A stretch of DNA of 64,000 bases from Dipetalonema caudispina (taxonomy: Eukaryota; Nematoda; Chromadorea; Rhabditida; Onchocercidae): assembly GCA_013365325.1 (NCBI GenBank), contig JABVXV010000001.1, positions 1,116,001 to 1,180,000 of the forward strand. Reading direction: 5' to 3'. Both the position numbers and the translations under genes were made by a program. Under the pieces are notes generated by a model, which saw nothing but the letters and a program-made list of their open reading frames with translations, was not told the DNA's origin and ran no database searches. Shown piece by piece: positions 44,201-57,200 of this stretch (position 1 is the stretch's first letter; each line of letters starts with the position of its first letter).

Positions 44201-47200
44201 ATTTTCTCATTGTTTATTCGCCTATTGTAAATCTTTGTTAAAAGTTAAATACAAAAAAAAACTTCTCAAAGTTAGCACCCTCAATTATATCATTCCTTAT
44301 CGAAGCCGCAATGTTACTAAGTGAATTACACAAATTCAAGAACAGACCTGTGTAAGCCACAAACTTGGCAGTATACTGAGTTTTCCCCATCCGAATTCTT
44401 AGTTCCTGATAAGGTTTTGGGTGCGATAGTGACTTCGCTTGAATGCATCAGGTGTTTATCTTCACCATTTAGTGTCGCCGCTGCTTCCAAGCTTTTCATA
44501 TCAACTGAATCGTTCTCCCTATTATCACCATTCATTGTCCAGGTCATTTCAATCGGCTGCACAGTCACAAAATTCTTTTCAATGACATAACTTTTATTCA
44601 ATAACCTGCAAAAAGTTATCAGATATGCCTCGTAGAAACCTAGCAAAGAATACGAAAATGGGTCCAGTGAGTTCTGAGGGAATAGATCAAGTACAGTTGA
44701 GGAACCAGAAAACTAAAAATGTGAGGCGCGACTACAGATCCAGTCAAAAAATCAGATGCATTATTAAGATAATAATATGTGGTCTACATAAAGATAATAC
44801 TTAGTCTATAAGTGAATCATCTATTTTAACCTAATATCATCCTTTGACGACTGGTCGGTCGAACTGTATCTTGAACATTCGTCTCCCTCTGGAATTTCAT
44901 TACAGTTCAAGTTCAAACTTCCATTGGATGCGAGATCAGGTTTTACTGATTGCTGTTTTGAAGCCCATTCACAACGTTCTGACTTTTCATATTCGATTTC
45001 AGGCATTACCTATAATTAAACCAGATTAAGCACAAACAGCAGTGCCCGAGCAAGAAACTGCTGCATTTTAAAAAGGAGACCAAATGTTATACCTCGTATG
45101 TAACTTAAATTCTATATGAAATGTAATGCTATATGAAATGAAGCAGGGGTGATCAGCGGTAAACGCGCCGAAATGTGTTCATTCACAACGTTTTGACTAG
45201 CACAATTTCGTAATGAGTGCCTACTGTAAAGCAAAAAATTTCTTACGCCTAATACCGGTAAAGAAAAAATGTTCTAAGAAATAAGTGAGTTACGATATGA
45301 TACTTACGTTTCTTCTCCCAAATGGCTTGATTCCTTTTACTATGCGAGCTCCCCGTCTAGTTCGACGTATTGTCCGAAGGTGCGCTACGTTGACATTTAT
45401 GCTCAGTGGCATGCTTTCCACGCATTTTTCGAGTATCTCCAGTGGGTCACGTCGTCCGAAGAGAGTTTTAAAATCAACCTAAATCGAACATATGCCTTTC
45501 AATATAAGTGGCGTGGTTCACAGAACAGAAAAGATCTTCATCTTCTTAAACAAGAACATCAACTGCTGCAACCTTAAAAGTGAACTATATGGAACAATAT
45601 AAAATATCTAAACAATTACTTTGAAGAATTCCTAGAAACAAAATTCGAAAAAGCCCAACTTCAGTTCAAAAAATATCAGGAATAATCGGCGAAATTTTAA
45701 AATAAAAAACTAAGACGATCCAAAAGATGAGGAAATTTTATTTATTCAGCGAATAACTGACCGAACAGCTGTTAAATTCGAAAGATCAATTAATCATAAT
45801 TTGTCTTATGAACACCAATTTCTTGTAAAACCAGAATAACCACAATAACCATTGCAAAAATACGAGAAACAGATATTCACACTTCAGATTTAATTCAAAT
45901 TCTAAATCTACGACTTGGTGTATTTTACATGAGATATTAGTACATCGAAGAGAGACATATCAATAGTCTTCAGGAACAACAAACTTACTTGCGCAGTTCT
46001 CTGTCTTTGCTTTTGCTCGTAGTTTTTATGATCTCCAATCAGTCGTTGAAATTTCTTTGCTGCGATTAAATCTTTGGTTACATCGTTAATCGTTACCTTC
46101 AATATATAAAACATACTTCGATAATGAATATGAAAATAAAAGAAACAGTGCCTGCGTACAATTATTTTTGACTTCAAAAAGTTTTCTAAAAAGTTAGTTT
46201 ACTGAAGCAATGGTTCCAGGACCAAAATATTCTTGATTTGAAAAGTAATGTGTAATCTACCAGTGATTTCAGTTGACACTGCATGAATTTTAATAACTAA
46301 ACGAAGCTATTGACTGAGTAAGAAGATAGAAATAAACCTGCTGATCAAACAAAATTAAGCTATTAGAGCTGTCCAGTAGTGTACGTAGAGATTCAACACT
46401 ACCATTACGCACCAATTGATTTGCTGGCGCTTTTTCGGCATCTAACTATAAAAACAAAATGAGACACTTGAGCCAAAAATATTTTTTCAAAATTCATTAA
46501 TTACACAGTACCTAAGTGGTTAGTTGTCATCACTTGAAATTACCGTAGTGAAAAACAATGCAGACAAAGAGAAAATCTCACCAACAAGATTCGAGCTTCA
46601 TTTATTAATTTTTTGCGATGTTCTTCTGGATCTTCAAATTTCACTTTATCCTCGCCAGCTCCCATCACAGTCCCCCGATTTAACGGTAAACTTCTTCGTT
46701 TCCAATCGTTCCTTCTGGTTATGGGTTGCCATAATGTCAGACAGTATTCATTTATGCAAATTTGAGACAAAAAAATTAAAAACTCAACTCCAATTACAAA
46801 GTACTGATAAAATCTTGGGTCATGCAACAAAATCATACACTTCGATATGCAGAGTACTTTTGCTCCTCAATCGCAGAGGTGACGGCGCTCTAAAAGTGAA
46901 ATCATCCTCATAACCACTATTTTGCATGACCTGAACGACGCGATGAATACCTAAAAGTATAGAACTCTACGGATGAGGCTTGGAAAACTAGGAAAACAGG
47001 CAGTAGAAACCCAAAGAACCTGAATTCAACCGATGAACTGCTGCTTTTGGTTTCACTTCAATACCACCATTCCTTTTCAATTCATTTAGGAGTTTTTGCA
47101 GAGCATCGAGCACATTCTACAAAATATAAGAATATGAGCAGAAGGCTGAAAGGTGAAAGTTTTTATTATCAAGGCGAAATCTTGGTGGTAAAAAAACCCG

Positions 47201-50200
47201 ATTCTTAAAATACATATATTCTGCAACTTACATATGTCATCTGCGGTTTAAAGTGGTGAAATGTTATTTTGTTGAGGATATCTTCCAACTGCTCGCAATT
47301 CCATGCAGTGACTGAGTTGTAATTCTTATTCATGATATGATCTGCGTAAATTAATTGTGCAGCCTAGAAAGCACTTACTTCATCATGAAATCTTATATCA
47401 ACTTCATGCGTGCTAATTCTTTTTTTTTTGGAATTATCAGTACAATTATCATATAATAGTCTCTACTGTGTTAGATTTTCACCGTGAAAAGAAAAAAAAA
47501 ATGAGAATCAGTCACATCACGAACGATGCAAAAACCATAGGATAACGAACCTGTGAATAACACTGTCTCCGGTGAAGTTTTTCTACAGCTTTCTCAACCG
47601 TAAACAATGTTAACTTCCGTAAACTACCTGTTTCCGATAAAAGAAAGATATCAGCATCATTTACTGCATACTCACTTACTGAACCTGAAATTTCTTTTCA
47701 ACTTTCTGTCCTTTTCATTAGACCGCTCTTTTAGTGCTTTTGAACTAAGCAATAAAAGACGTACCTATACAATCTACCGTGCTCATAAGCACCATATGAC
47801 TATCCATAGGATCGATTAAACAAAATGTTGTATCTGTTTTCGTCATCAGAAATAAATTACTGAAAAGCAGGTTTTAATGTAAGACCTAGCTTACGGATAA
47901 AATACACACTTGGAAATATAATACTAAAGTGTACATTACTACTTTGATAATAGAATTAGTGAATTTCAAAACTTTAAATATCACACATCACGTCAGCTGG
48001 TATGCAAATATTTGTTTAAACCTGGATAATTTAAGTATTCGAAATTAAGAGATACAATATACATTTCACACCGATCATCATGTGGAGGACAATATCAGTA
48101 GATTCTCAGAATTCCACATTCCTAAACAACATTAGCAGAAATAAAATTGAAAATTAAAGTTTACTTTTGGCATTTGATCAATGTTAAAAGTCCGAAATTG
48201 ATACTCCGAACTTCATTAACACTAGCCATGCTGTCAAATAAGTTATCTTCCTTGAAGGAAACCACAGGAAATCGACAAACAGTTCTCAAATTTCGATACT
48301 GATGGGTGCTGCAATAGCAAACTTTCGATAACAAGAGAACCGACATTTTTTGAACTGTACCTAACCTACCTAGTACAGAAATACCTTGGCTTATCAATGC
48401 TTAATAAAAATTGAATATGTTCAAACGTTTTTCTAAAATCCATTTAATTTGACGGTTTACTAAATTTTAGATAAATACTGTCTTGGAAAATATTTAAACC
48501 GAAACCTGTAAACAACACCGCGACCGTTAGCTTCCCATAATCGACCATTTGGCCGACTCGCGAAAATCACTGTCAACTCACTACATCCGTTTGTACTCAT
48601 TGATGTAGTGTAATTATTTTCTTCTGCACACTGTGATTTCCGTTTCTGTTGGTCAGAATAGAAGACAGCGCCAAAATGACCTTTTCGTAACCTTTTTCCG
48701 ACCTTAACTATTCAAAAAGTAAATTTTGGTAAAATGCACCTTCCAAGAATGCCATTACGAACAAAAATGTTATTTGCATATGAACAATACATGATGGTGG
48801 ATTAGAAACAATGCAAATAAATAATTCTTGAAGGACCTCCTGAAGAAAATCATTTTATAAAGAAAGTAAAGAAAACAAAATTTACGAACGACATAATCTA
48901 CATCATCCAGCTTGCATAAAATTTAGTTATTAGAGGTTCAAAATTATCATAACAATCAGAAACGCATTTGTAATTTATATGTGCACAAAATTTATGAAAA
49001 CTTGCAGCATAAAACAATAAGGTCCTTGAACTCACCTGAACACAACTGTAAGTTCTCAAATCACAAACACAGCATCGCGTTAGAGTAGAGGCAAGAAGAC
49101 AATTATCACGTAAATCAAACTGAACGATTTCGCTGTCTGTTTCAAATATAATATCAGTTGGTGAGCGAAAAAAGTTGCGCTTCTGAAACAATTTAACTTG
49201 AATTCATTCTTCATATAGTGTAATTATGGAGTTTAATGATCTAGAAAAACCACTCGCTTTTTATAAATATGTATTTCACTGAAGGGCACAAAACATGCAC
49301 AAGACATGACAAGTCTCACATGAATTAGAGTACGGCTAATTCGTCCTTTCGTGTCTCCCGCGTATACTTCGGAGCTATCATTACACCAACGCAATTCTGT
49401 GACATGGATTGGCTGACCATATTCATCTATAAAATTTCTTGAAATTTAAGATTTCTATGGACATTTTAATTTTGACAAGAGAATTATAGACGAACTAGTG
49501 GTATGATATAGTTACACGGTAGAGTCTGCCTCGTCGCAAAGATTTGTTTGCTTCGGACAGTTTTTAGAACAAAATTTAAGTTGAAACAAATTATCACTCT
49601 CAAATACTCTCAAATCTCTCATAAGTAGAGAACTCACATTATAAAAGTCCATAGAATTTAATTAAGAAAACTCAACTTCTTGCAAAATTTTTTCATTTAA
49701 AAATACCACTCTTCTTTCTGATCGACTGTTTCTTCAAATGATAAAATTGCAAATGAAAGATAAAGCTCACCTGTACCAACATGACTATCGGTAGAAAAAA
49801 GCGTAATGGGATTTTGGCCGATGCCAACAAGGACAGTAATTGTCAGGGAGCCTCGTTTGCTTGCTGTTGCCAAGTATTTTTCATTGGGTGATATAGATAA
49901 CTATAAGTGGTTAAGTTATACCAGGAGTTTCGATAAAATTGGATTCTTATGAAAATCTATAGAGACATGACGTGATGGGAATTGACAAAAAAGATTTTCT
50001 AGGTTTTTGTAGGCAAAGCTGAATCGAAAACTTAGAGTAAAATTAGGATAAAATGAAAGTCAAAGGAAGTTTGCAGTGTGAAAAAGTATCAGAGATAAAA
50101 AGAAGAGAAAATATTTCAGTACAATAACCTTGATAATCGATCCATCCTTGATGGAAATGACTTGTATTGGAACAGAGCTTATGCGATTCCGATATTTCGA

Positions 50201-50845
50201 AGCAAACCTTGAAAATAAGTAAACTGTTCCACTCGTCGACCCAACGGCTAAGTAATGAGCAGATGCATCCAAACAAGTAAACTGAAAATGAAGACAACCT
50301 AATTCACTCAGCATTCCAAATTTTGATCAGGTCTGACCACTTGAAAACATCAGAAACTTGTTTATCCCAGCCAAAAGCAAGATGAGAAGAAGAAGTAAAA
50401 TAACGTTTAACAAGTTGAAGTCACAAGATAATAAAAAGATTAAAGGTATGAGAATTAATTCGTAAATAAAAATCCTCCTATTCGATTCGACAAATTCCTG
50501 GGTATAACGATGATTCAGTTCTTCAGTGTATCCTTTTCTACATTCTCTTGTATATATCTCACAATAAAATGAAATGTAAAGTGAAGCTTGATTTTCTATA
50601 TTAAGTAGAACAGAATACCGAAGATATTGCATTACCTTATTTCATCAGATATTCCCTATCAAAAAGTTAGTCTGCGAATATCAAACCTTAATTCGAGTGG
50701 ATGAACTCGTTGGAAAGCTTAATTCTTCCAGAGATGTTAATTCAACGAAAAGATGGGTGAGTGGCGAACTTCCACATTCGTCTTCTTTCCGTTCCTTTGC
50801 TGTATTCGTACTACTACTGCTGCATTCAGGAGTGAAGAAATCCAT
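41202..50845 (-). CDS. HPS5: HPS5 orthologue, BLOC-2 subunit (24-exon model)
   Basis: BLOC-2 (HPS3/5/6) sorts cargo to lysosome-related organelles, the gut granules in worms. Exons in transcript order: 50845-50687, 50281-50129, 49900-49771, 49426-49320, 49182-49036, 48702-48506, 48308-48165, 47859-47765, 47663-47551, 47363-47232, 47116-47020, 46950-46839, 46714-46582, 46445-46338, 46096-45989, 45478-45308, 45009-44831, 44605-44332, 43758-43473, 43314-43156, 43021-42900, 42606-42445, 42077-41931, 41444-41202; about 1225 aa (human 1129). The N-terminal WD-like propeller matches HPS5: SSTRIKFTCLDASAHYLAVG, LRDNCLLASTLTRCCVCDLR, ASRPNGRLWEANGRGVV, STHQYRNLR, LRKLTLFTVEKAVEKLHRR. After a Ser-rich linker the C-terminal helical part has LLLCMC and TEDWQWLAVM, as in human. 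Junctions after 44605 and the last two exons are less certain: alternative donors exist at 44348/44332 and 41937/41931. Confidence 0.88.
41795..41843. repeat. Interrupted poly(A) tract in the last HPS5 intron
   Basis: About 45 bases of A interrupted by single G. Low-complexity, no coding value. Confidence 0.85.
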
Positions 50846-53800
50846 ACTATGAAGTTTGGGTTGGAATTTCAGTTAACAAATAGATCTGATTCCACATTAA
50901 GAGATCAACCAAAGTTCCTTTTTCCTGTTCATCCATGTCATACCTGCAACACAGAAATTGATTTTTATCACGTCAAGTTGATGAAATAGCAGTAAAGAAC
51001 GATCAAATGCTACGGTTTTTGAAAAAATAAAGTAGCAATTACATAGAGAAATACAATCGAACAATGATAACAAAAGTAACAACAGTAATAATGATGAAAC
51101 AACAAAGTAATGGTAGTAATAAGAAGAATAATGATGATGATAATGGTAATATTAATATTAGTGGTAATAAAACAGGAGGAGGATTACACACTAATATCGA
51201 AATAAAATTGAAAAATTACAGCAATTGACAGTTATATTACGAAATCATTGATCATCTTAACAAATGACTGTAGCGAAAGTGTACGGATCGACTATAAATA
51301 TCGACAGAACTAAAAGAAAGAGATAGCAGTAGAAGCGAGAAATGATGATAAAACGTTGAAAAGAGTGTGGAGATTAGAGAATAGAAAATTTAAGGAAATA
51401 TGATACATGTTGTTACAGTTGATAAAGTAACCGATATCAGGAATATTAAGAAATGACGGAGTGAATAAGACGATAGTAGTGCAATATTGGAAAAGTATGG
51501 TAAATATTTAAGAATAAGACCGCGGAAAATCTTACAAATACTGAGAAAATGACTCAGTAACTCAAAAGTTAGGTTTCAATCAAGTGATGAGACTCGAAAA
51601 TTCAGAACTAGAATGAATTAAGAAAACGATATTCATAACATAGCATAAAACATTATAAAAAAGCATTACCAATTGAATGGGTTCAAAGGTTACCCATGAC
51701 AGAGAGAAGCCTTAATTCCTTCTACTCATCTCAGGCTCTCTCATTGCTATCTTGCTGCAACACATAGAGGAGACCCTCAAATGAAATTTGTTAAACTTCA
51801 AAGTTTCAAATTGAGTTTTGCAAAATGGTAACCAGCAAGTTGAGAGCCAAACTCTCGGGGTGATCGCTGAGAGGTCATTATCATCTCTTTAACATGTCCT
51901 TATTAAAATTGCAAATAGAAAAACAACAGGAAAGTATTATATGTCCCTTAGATTAAATCCTTTGAATAGAGAAAATTTCCCTCTTGTCTCATTCAGAGAC
52001 GTATATTCATGCAGATTTTCACTTCATTTAAAGAATTTTCAACACTTTGACATTTTTTAATAATTGTTATAGACCTCTGTTTGAAAAAAACTAAAGCAAA
52101 GCATTAGAAAGATTGTTCCTTCAGTTAATCGTATATCATAAAATCCGTTAACTTTCAATGATTAACATTGAATTTTTATTACTTCAACTAAACTTGTTTG
52201 CAATTAGTTGTTTGTTTAATGACCGCTTCAATTTTTACTTTTCATGATATTCTATAGAAATTCAAAATTCCCGAGAATCGTAAATCAATGTTACTCTCTG
52301 CCCTGTGTCTTTTGTGCAATGAGCTTTTGTGAAATATATTATCTCTTAATGTCAAACATTTGAATATTTGTTAATTAGTTGGGAATTACATATGACATTT
52401 AAAAATTTTCTGCACAAATCAACATCATAATAATGAACTGAAACTGTACTATTCCCACATTCAACCGATGATCATACCTAAACAGGTTAGAAATTTTGGT
52501 GCTTACTTGTTTCGATGATCCATTGTACCTAATCTTTTTAACCAGTACAGAAATAATTAGCATGAGTAGCACGTGTCAACATGTATCTTTCACGTGTGTA
52601 ACGTCATCTCATATTCATGGATTCTTTCCGTGTGAAGCAATAAATTGTTCCTAAAAATATGATAACAGACATAGAGACAGACACACACACACATACCCAT
52701 CTCGATGATAGAACAATTTCCTCAATTTGATATGTTTCATCGTACATTCAATTCTCCTATTGCCAATCGTTGCTTCATTATAATGTATCAGGAAGCATTT
52801 CATATCATTGTGGATAAATGATGATGGATCTGAGAGGAAAAACATATCGGGTCGAATTGATTCCATGGTACTAAATCATGATATATTTCGCTTTGTTTAT
52901 TTATTTTGCATTAGATGAAAACTTCACTTTTCATGTTAATTCATTTTTCACTTTTCTGCATAGCATCTAATATTTTATACTTCACCTAATCAATATTCAA
53001 CTGCATCAAATACAGGGAAGTTGAGTTCCTTAAGAATTCCGTAAGTGAGTGTTTTTGGCTTTCTTTGATATGAATGTAACAATTTACAATCATAATATCA
53101 TATGAAAGCTGAAGATACTTCTACCTTTCACTATATCCTAAAACAACAGGTTTCATTGTACCTGTGATATTCTTACATTTTTGGATCCATTTCATTAATT
53201 CAAATACTTTTCAATTCTACGTCAATGTCTGTCTCAAGAAATATTCTCGCATTCCTGAAATAATTATTTCACATGTATACGACATGATCTGTATCACTTT
53301 ATATGCAGATTTGTTACTCGTATTCCTTATCATTTATCAGTTAAAAATAGAAAAAAAAATTAGGGCTTAAATGATGAAGCACTACTGAACATCACCACCT
53401 TATTTGATTTCAAAACTTCAGTTCCATTAACTTCTAAATTTCAATTTGAGGGAAATTTCAAAAGGACTCTTCTTCATTGACAAAGTTACCCTCCGCTTCG
53501 AGAACTTAATTCAGTCGTGAAGTGAGTGGGTACTTAAAGTATTTATGATTCAAATTTATATTTCTGATGAATTAAAATATTAGGATACATAACATGGAAA
53601 ATATTATTTTTTGACGGATAAAGCATTAGAGACATGTGCTATCGCTTTTATGATTGTAAATTTTCATCAGCAACAGATTTTAGAAAATCTCCGTTTATTC
53701 AGTGTTTTTAATCTGTATGGATAGAAATCGGTTACATACGTCCAGATTTCCGGATAAAAACTAATAATAAAAAAATCATAAAATTACCGCTTGTGTACGT

Positions 53801-54284
53801 TGAACACATTGCGTGAGTGGGACAGGTATAATCATATTATCATAATTGAAACAAGAGAAGGCTTTAACTGTGGTGTCATATTCATTAAAACAAGTACCCT
53901 CTTCTACACCTGTACGACGTCCAAGCAATTGATTAAGTGCTGATTAAGATAGTCTTTCATAAATGGATGTTCTAAATTTCTAAGAAATACCTTGGATTTT
54001 TTATTGTAAAATATAAATTTGAGATGATATGATGGCATCTGATGCTGTTTTATGAGATACGCGGATTGAGATTAAATCGAATTGATAATGAAGACTTAAA
54101 TCGTTGATCATTTTGTTAGGTTGATATGCAGGCTATGATTATTTCAATTGTGGGCATTCATTGCTTCCATTTAGTTCAATCGTAAATTCTCCGATTGATT
54201 GCAACTATGGAAAAGTTAGGATCAAATTCCAAAATTTGCATATTGAATGTTTCTTTTGCTAAGTTATTATTTCACTTCATTGCA
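50846..54284. other. Divergent intergenic region between HPS5 and the GT92 gene
   Basis: About 3.4 kb, very AT-rich. It contains AAT/GAT-rich simple sequence around 51075-51175 and no supported exon. It should contain the promoters of both flanking genes, but I cannot place them. Confidence 0.55.
51075..51175. repeat. Imperfect AAT/ATG trinucleotide-rich simple sequence
   Basis: A run of AAC, AAT, AGT, ATG and GAT triplets without a constant period, typical of a decayed trinucleotide microsatellite. Confidence 0.7.
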
Positions 54285-54295
54285 ATTTCAGAAAT
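54285..54295 (+). promoter_or_regulatory. Probable trans-splice acceptor of the GT92 gene
   Basis: AATTTCAG (AG 54290-54291) lies only four bases before the ATG at 54296. No coding exon is evident upstream, so spliced-leader addition to a 4-base leader is likely. Confidence 0.55.
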
Positions 54296-57200
54296 ATGCG
54301 GGGTCGTTTTACGATTAGATTTTCCATTCCACGGATTCGCCTATTCTTGCAGTTTATCCTTGGGGTACTCATTATTTCATTGTCTATTACTGCGTCGCTT
54401 CTTTCAATTACACTCTTTTTGCTACGTGAACGTTTTTCACAACCTTGGCGTAGTTTGCGTGATAGCACGGCTAGTGAAGAAGATGGCTTCTCGTGTAAAC
54501 TGCATGGTAAGATTCTTAACTACTTCCGAATTTCAATACAATTAAAATTATTGTTTCCTTCATTTTTTTCCTACAGTTTCAACGCTTATTAGCGATTACG
54601 TTGTTAAATGAATTACTTCAATCAGATAACATAAACTCTGTCTGACATATGCCGATATGTCACGGGAATCATATCAAAAGCATTGTATACATATAAATTG
54701 TTAGAAGAGTAAAATTGATTTGTCTTTATGTCCACGTTACACGTGAACACATTGTATCGTACTTGATTTAGGCGTTTGTTTGCAATCCTTATATGCCAAA
54801 ATTTCTTCCTCTCAAATTTTACCGGAACTGCATATCACATAAAGATTATCAGAAATCTCTCCTTTGCAGAGAACAAAGCTTTTCATAGATTTTATTTTGA
54901 ATCGCTTATCTGATGAACAATTTTAATTTATCATTCTTTCTATCATTGATTGATATAGTAACCATATCAACCAATACCAACCCTAATTAAATTAAATATT
55001 TCAACTGTACCCTATTCCTCGAAAGCAATACTAATTCATTGTATCTTTCATTTGCTTTATCCAATAAATATGTACATTTACTAGACTAATATCTTGGAAT
55101 TACTGATATTCTCAGTCCAATTATAAATCGGATAGATAAACCACTTCATCAACAGAATTTTCTTTCAGCTTTGTTTGATTTTTATACGATTTCCACGTAA
55201 GCTAATAGTTCGCTAATTATTGTTGATTAGATCTGAACCGTCAATCTAGTGATGATCCAAAGTAATTTTTTGAATAATTCGAAATAGGAATTTCTAGTTA
55301 TTCGAAGAATTTCTTTGGTAATTTTGCCGAATTTCTCTGACTTCCATAGGAGTAGTTGTTTTTATTATTATTATTATTATTATTATTCATATTTTTCATT
55401 TTTTGTTTGTAAATTATCGGAACAACAACAAAATTTGGTGAAATTATTTAATCTCTTCTTTACAGCATTCAATTTGTTACGGTCTGAGGAATCTTCAGTG
55501 CGGGATCTTACCAGTAAATCATTGATAATAATACGATCTGTGCTTTTTCTTCAACGCGATGGATTGTATCTAAAGATTTTGTTCCTGAAAAAGTGTGAAA
55601 CGAACGTAAGTGACGTACGACTACAAGTTAGTATTATCATTCTTTTGTTGATTGATCATATTTAACATAGTGAAAATTGTCAAAGTTGTTTTAAAATTAA
55701 AGAGATAAAATGAATGGAATTGGTATGCCACAAGGAAGCTGAATAAGGAGCAAATAAAAAAGAGAAAGGAATAAATGCACCGTGAAGAAGCGGGAACCAA
55801 TAAAGAATCTATTTGGGAATCATCTTTGTTTTTTTTTGTACTTAATGAATTTTTTATTTTTGACATCTTTCCAATTAGATTATTCTGAATTAAGTGCTGT
55901 TCTACATCAGATCGACTTGAAGCATATTTTATGTCCAGCGGTAAAACATATTGAAAGTGACAATTGTCCATGGGATTGGGCACCAAGATGCGCATGGTCA
56001 TCGTTTATTGCAACTGCAAGATTGGATTTCGTTCCCAATCACATTCTTGTAAGTTTCCAAATCTTCGAAATGAACTTTTTCGTAAACTAAACTCATAAAA
56101 AATGGATTTCTAACTTCTGTTAAATTTAGAAACAAAATAAAAAATACTTTGATAATTTTCGATTATTGAAAGAAGATGTTAAATGGATCTATAGCAGTAA
56201 GCTCATATCGCATGAAAAGCTTAGCACCGCATGGAATTGCAGAAATTTAGGGACGGAAATCATAGGCTGATTAGATATAGTCTGAAGTTATCCTATCAAA
56301 ATTTAAACATTTTCAAGATTGATAATATTTGATGGTAATATTTATCTGTTGCTTATTATCTATTTGTTGTAATATCTATCTGTTGCTTCCTCTATGACAC
56401 ATTTCATTTTAGCTTAATTTCAATAGTCATACCATTGGATTACGTTTGGAACCATCACATAATATCGAGAATTTACTTTTTGTTGTATGTACTCAGCCTC
56501 TTTACTGGTTAGTTTATAGAAATTGTGGAACAGATTGAATCGATTTAGATATGGAAGAAGTAATCCGCGCATCAGATATATTGTATGGTAGTATAGAGAA
56601 ATTGGCGCACACAACCTAGGTAAAGAATTGGGTGGATAGTTTTGCTATATTAGAGTTTCTCTCAGGAAGTTTCACCTGAAGTGAAGTGCCAGATGATATG
56701 TGTTTCACTTCTCTCTGTCTACCTTTTTTTTGCTTGTAAAGAGAGAACAAAACACGACATATGCGTCTAGACGTCTGATTACAGGTGTGTATACTTTGAG
56801 TTCACCTGTTCTACAAGTTACTGAAAGTTTCTTTGGTAGGTAACATTTGTCCTCCATAAATCTTTTCATAGCCACTAGAAAATGGTTTTTATGGTAAGCT
56901 AAAAATATTAGTAGAGTGGAGTTAAGTAGCAAACGACTTCGAATAGTTGTATTGAATGATACATTCTGGATATTCCGGGAGGTGTAAATTTTACCTAACA
57001 GCAAGAAATGCGGTAAATTTTGGGTAGCTGCTGTTGTGGAATATGATCCAGTGAATTATGGAGCCGAATATGGAAAGAGTATGTTTTGCCTTTACTAAAA
57101 TGTAACAAATCCTGAATGAGGATAATCTGATAAGGTAACTTCTCAGAACATGGATAACATATCAAGGAGAATTCAGCAATATACGCTTTGTGAAGGATTA

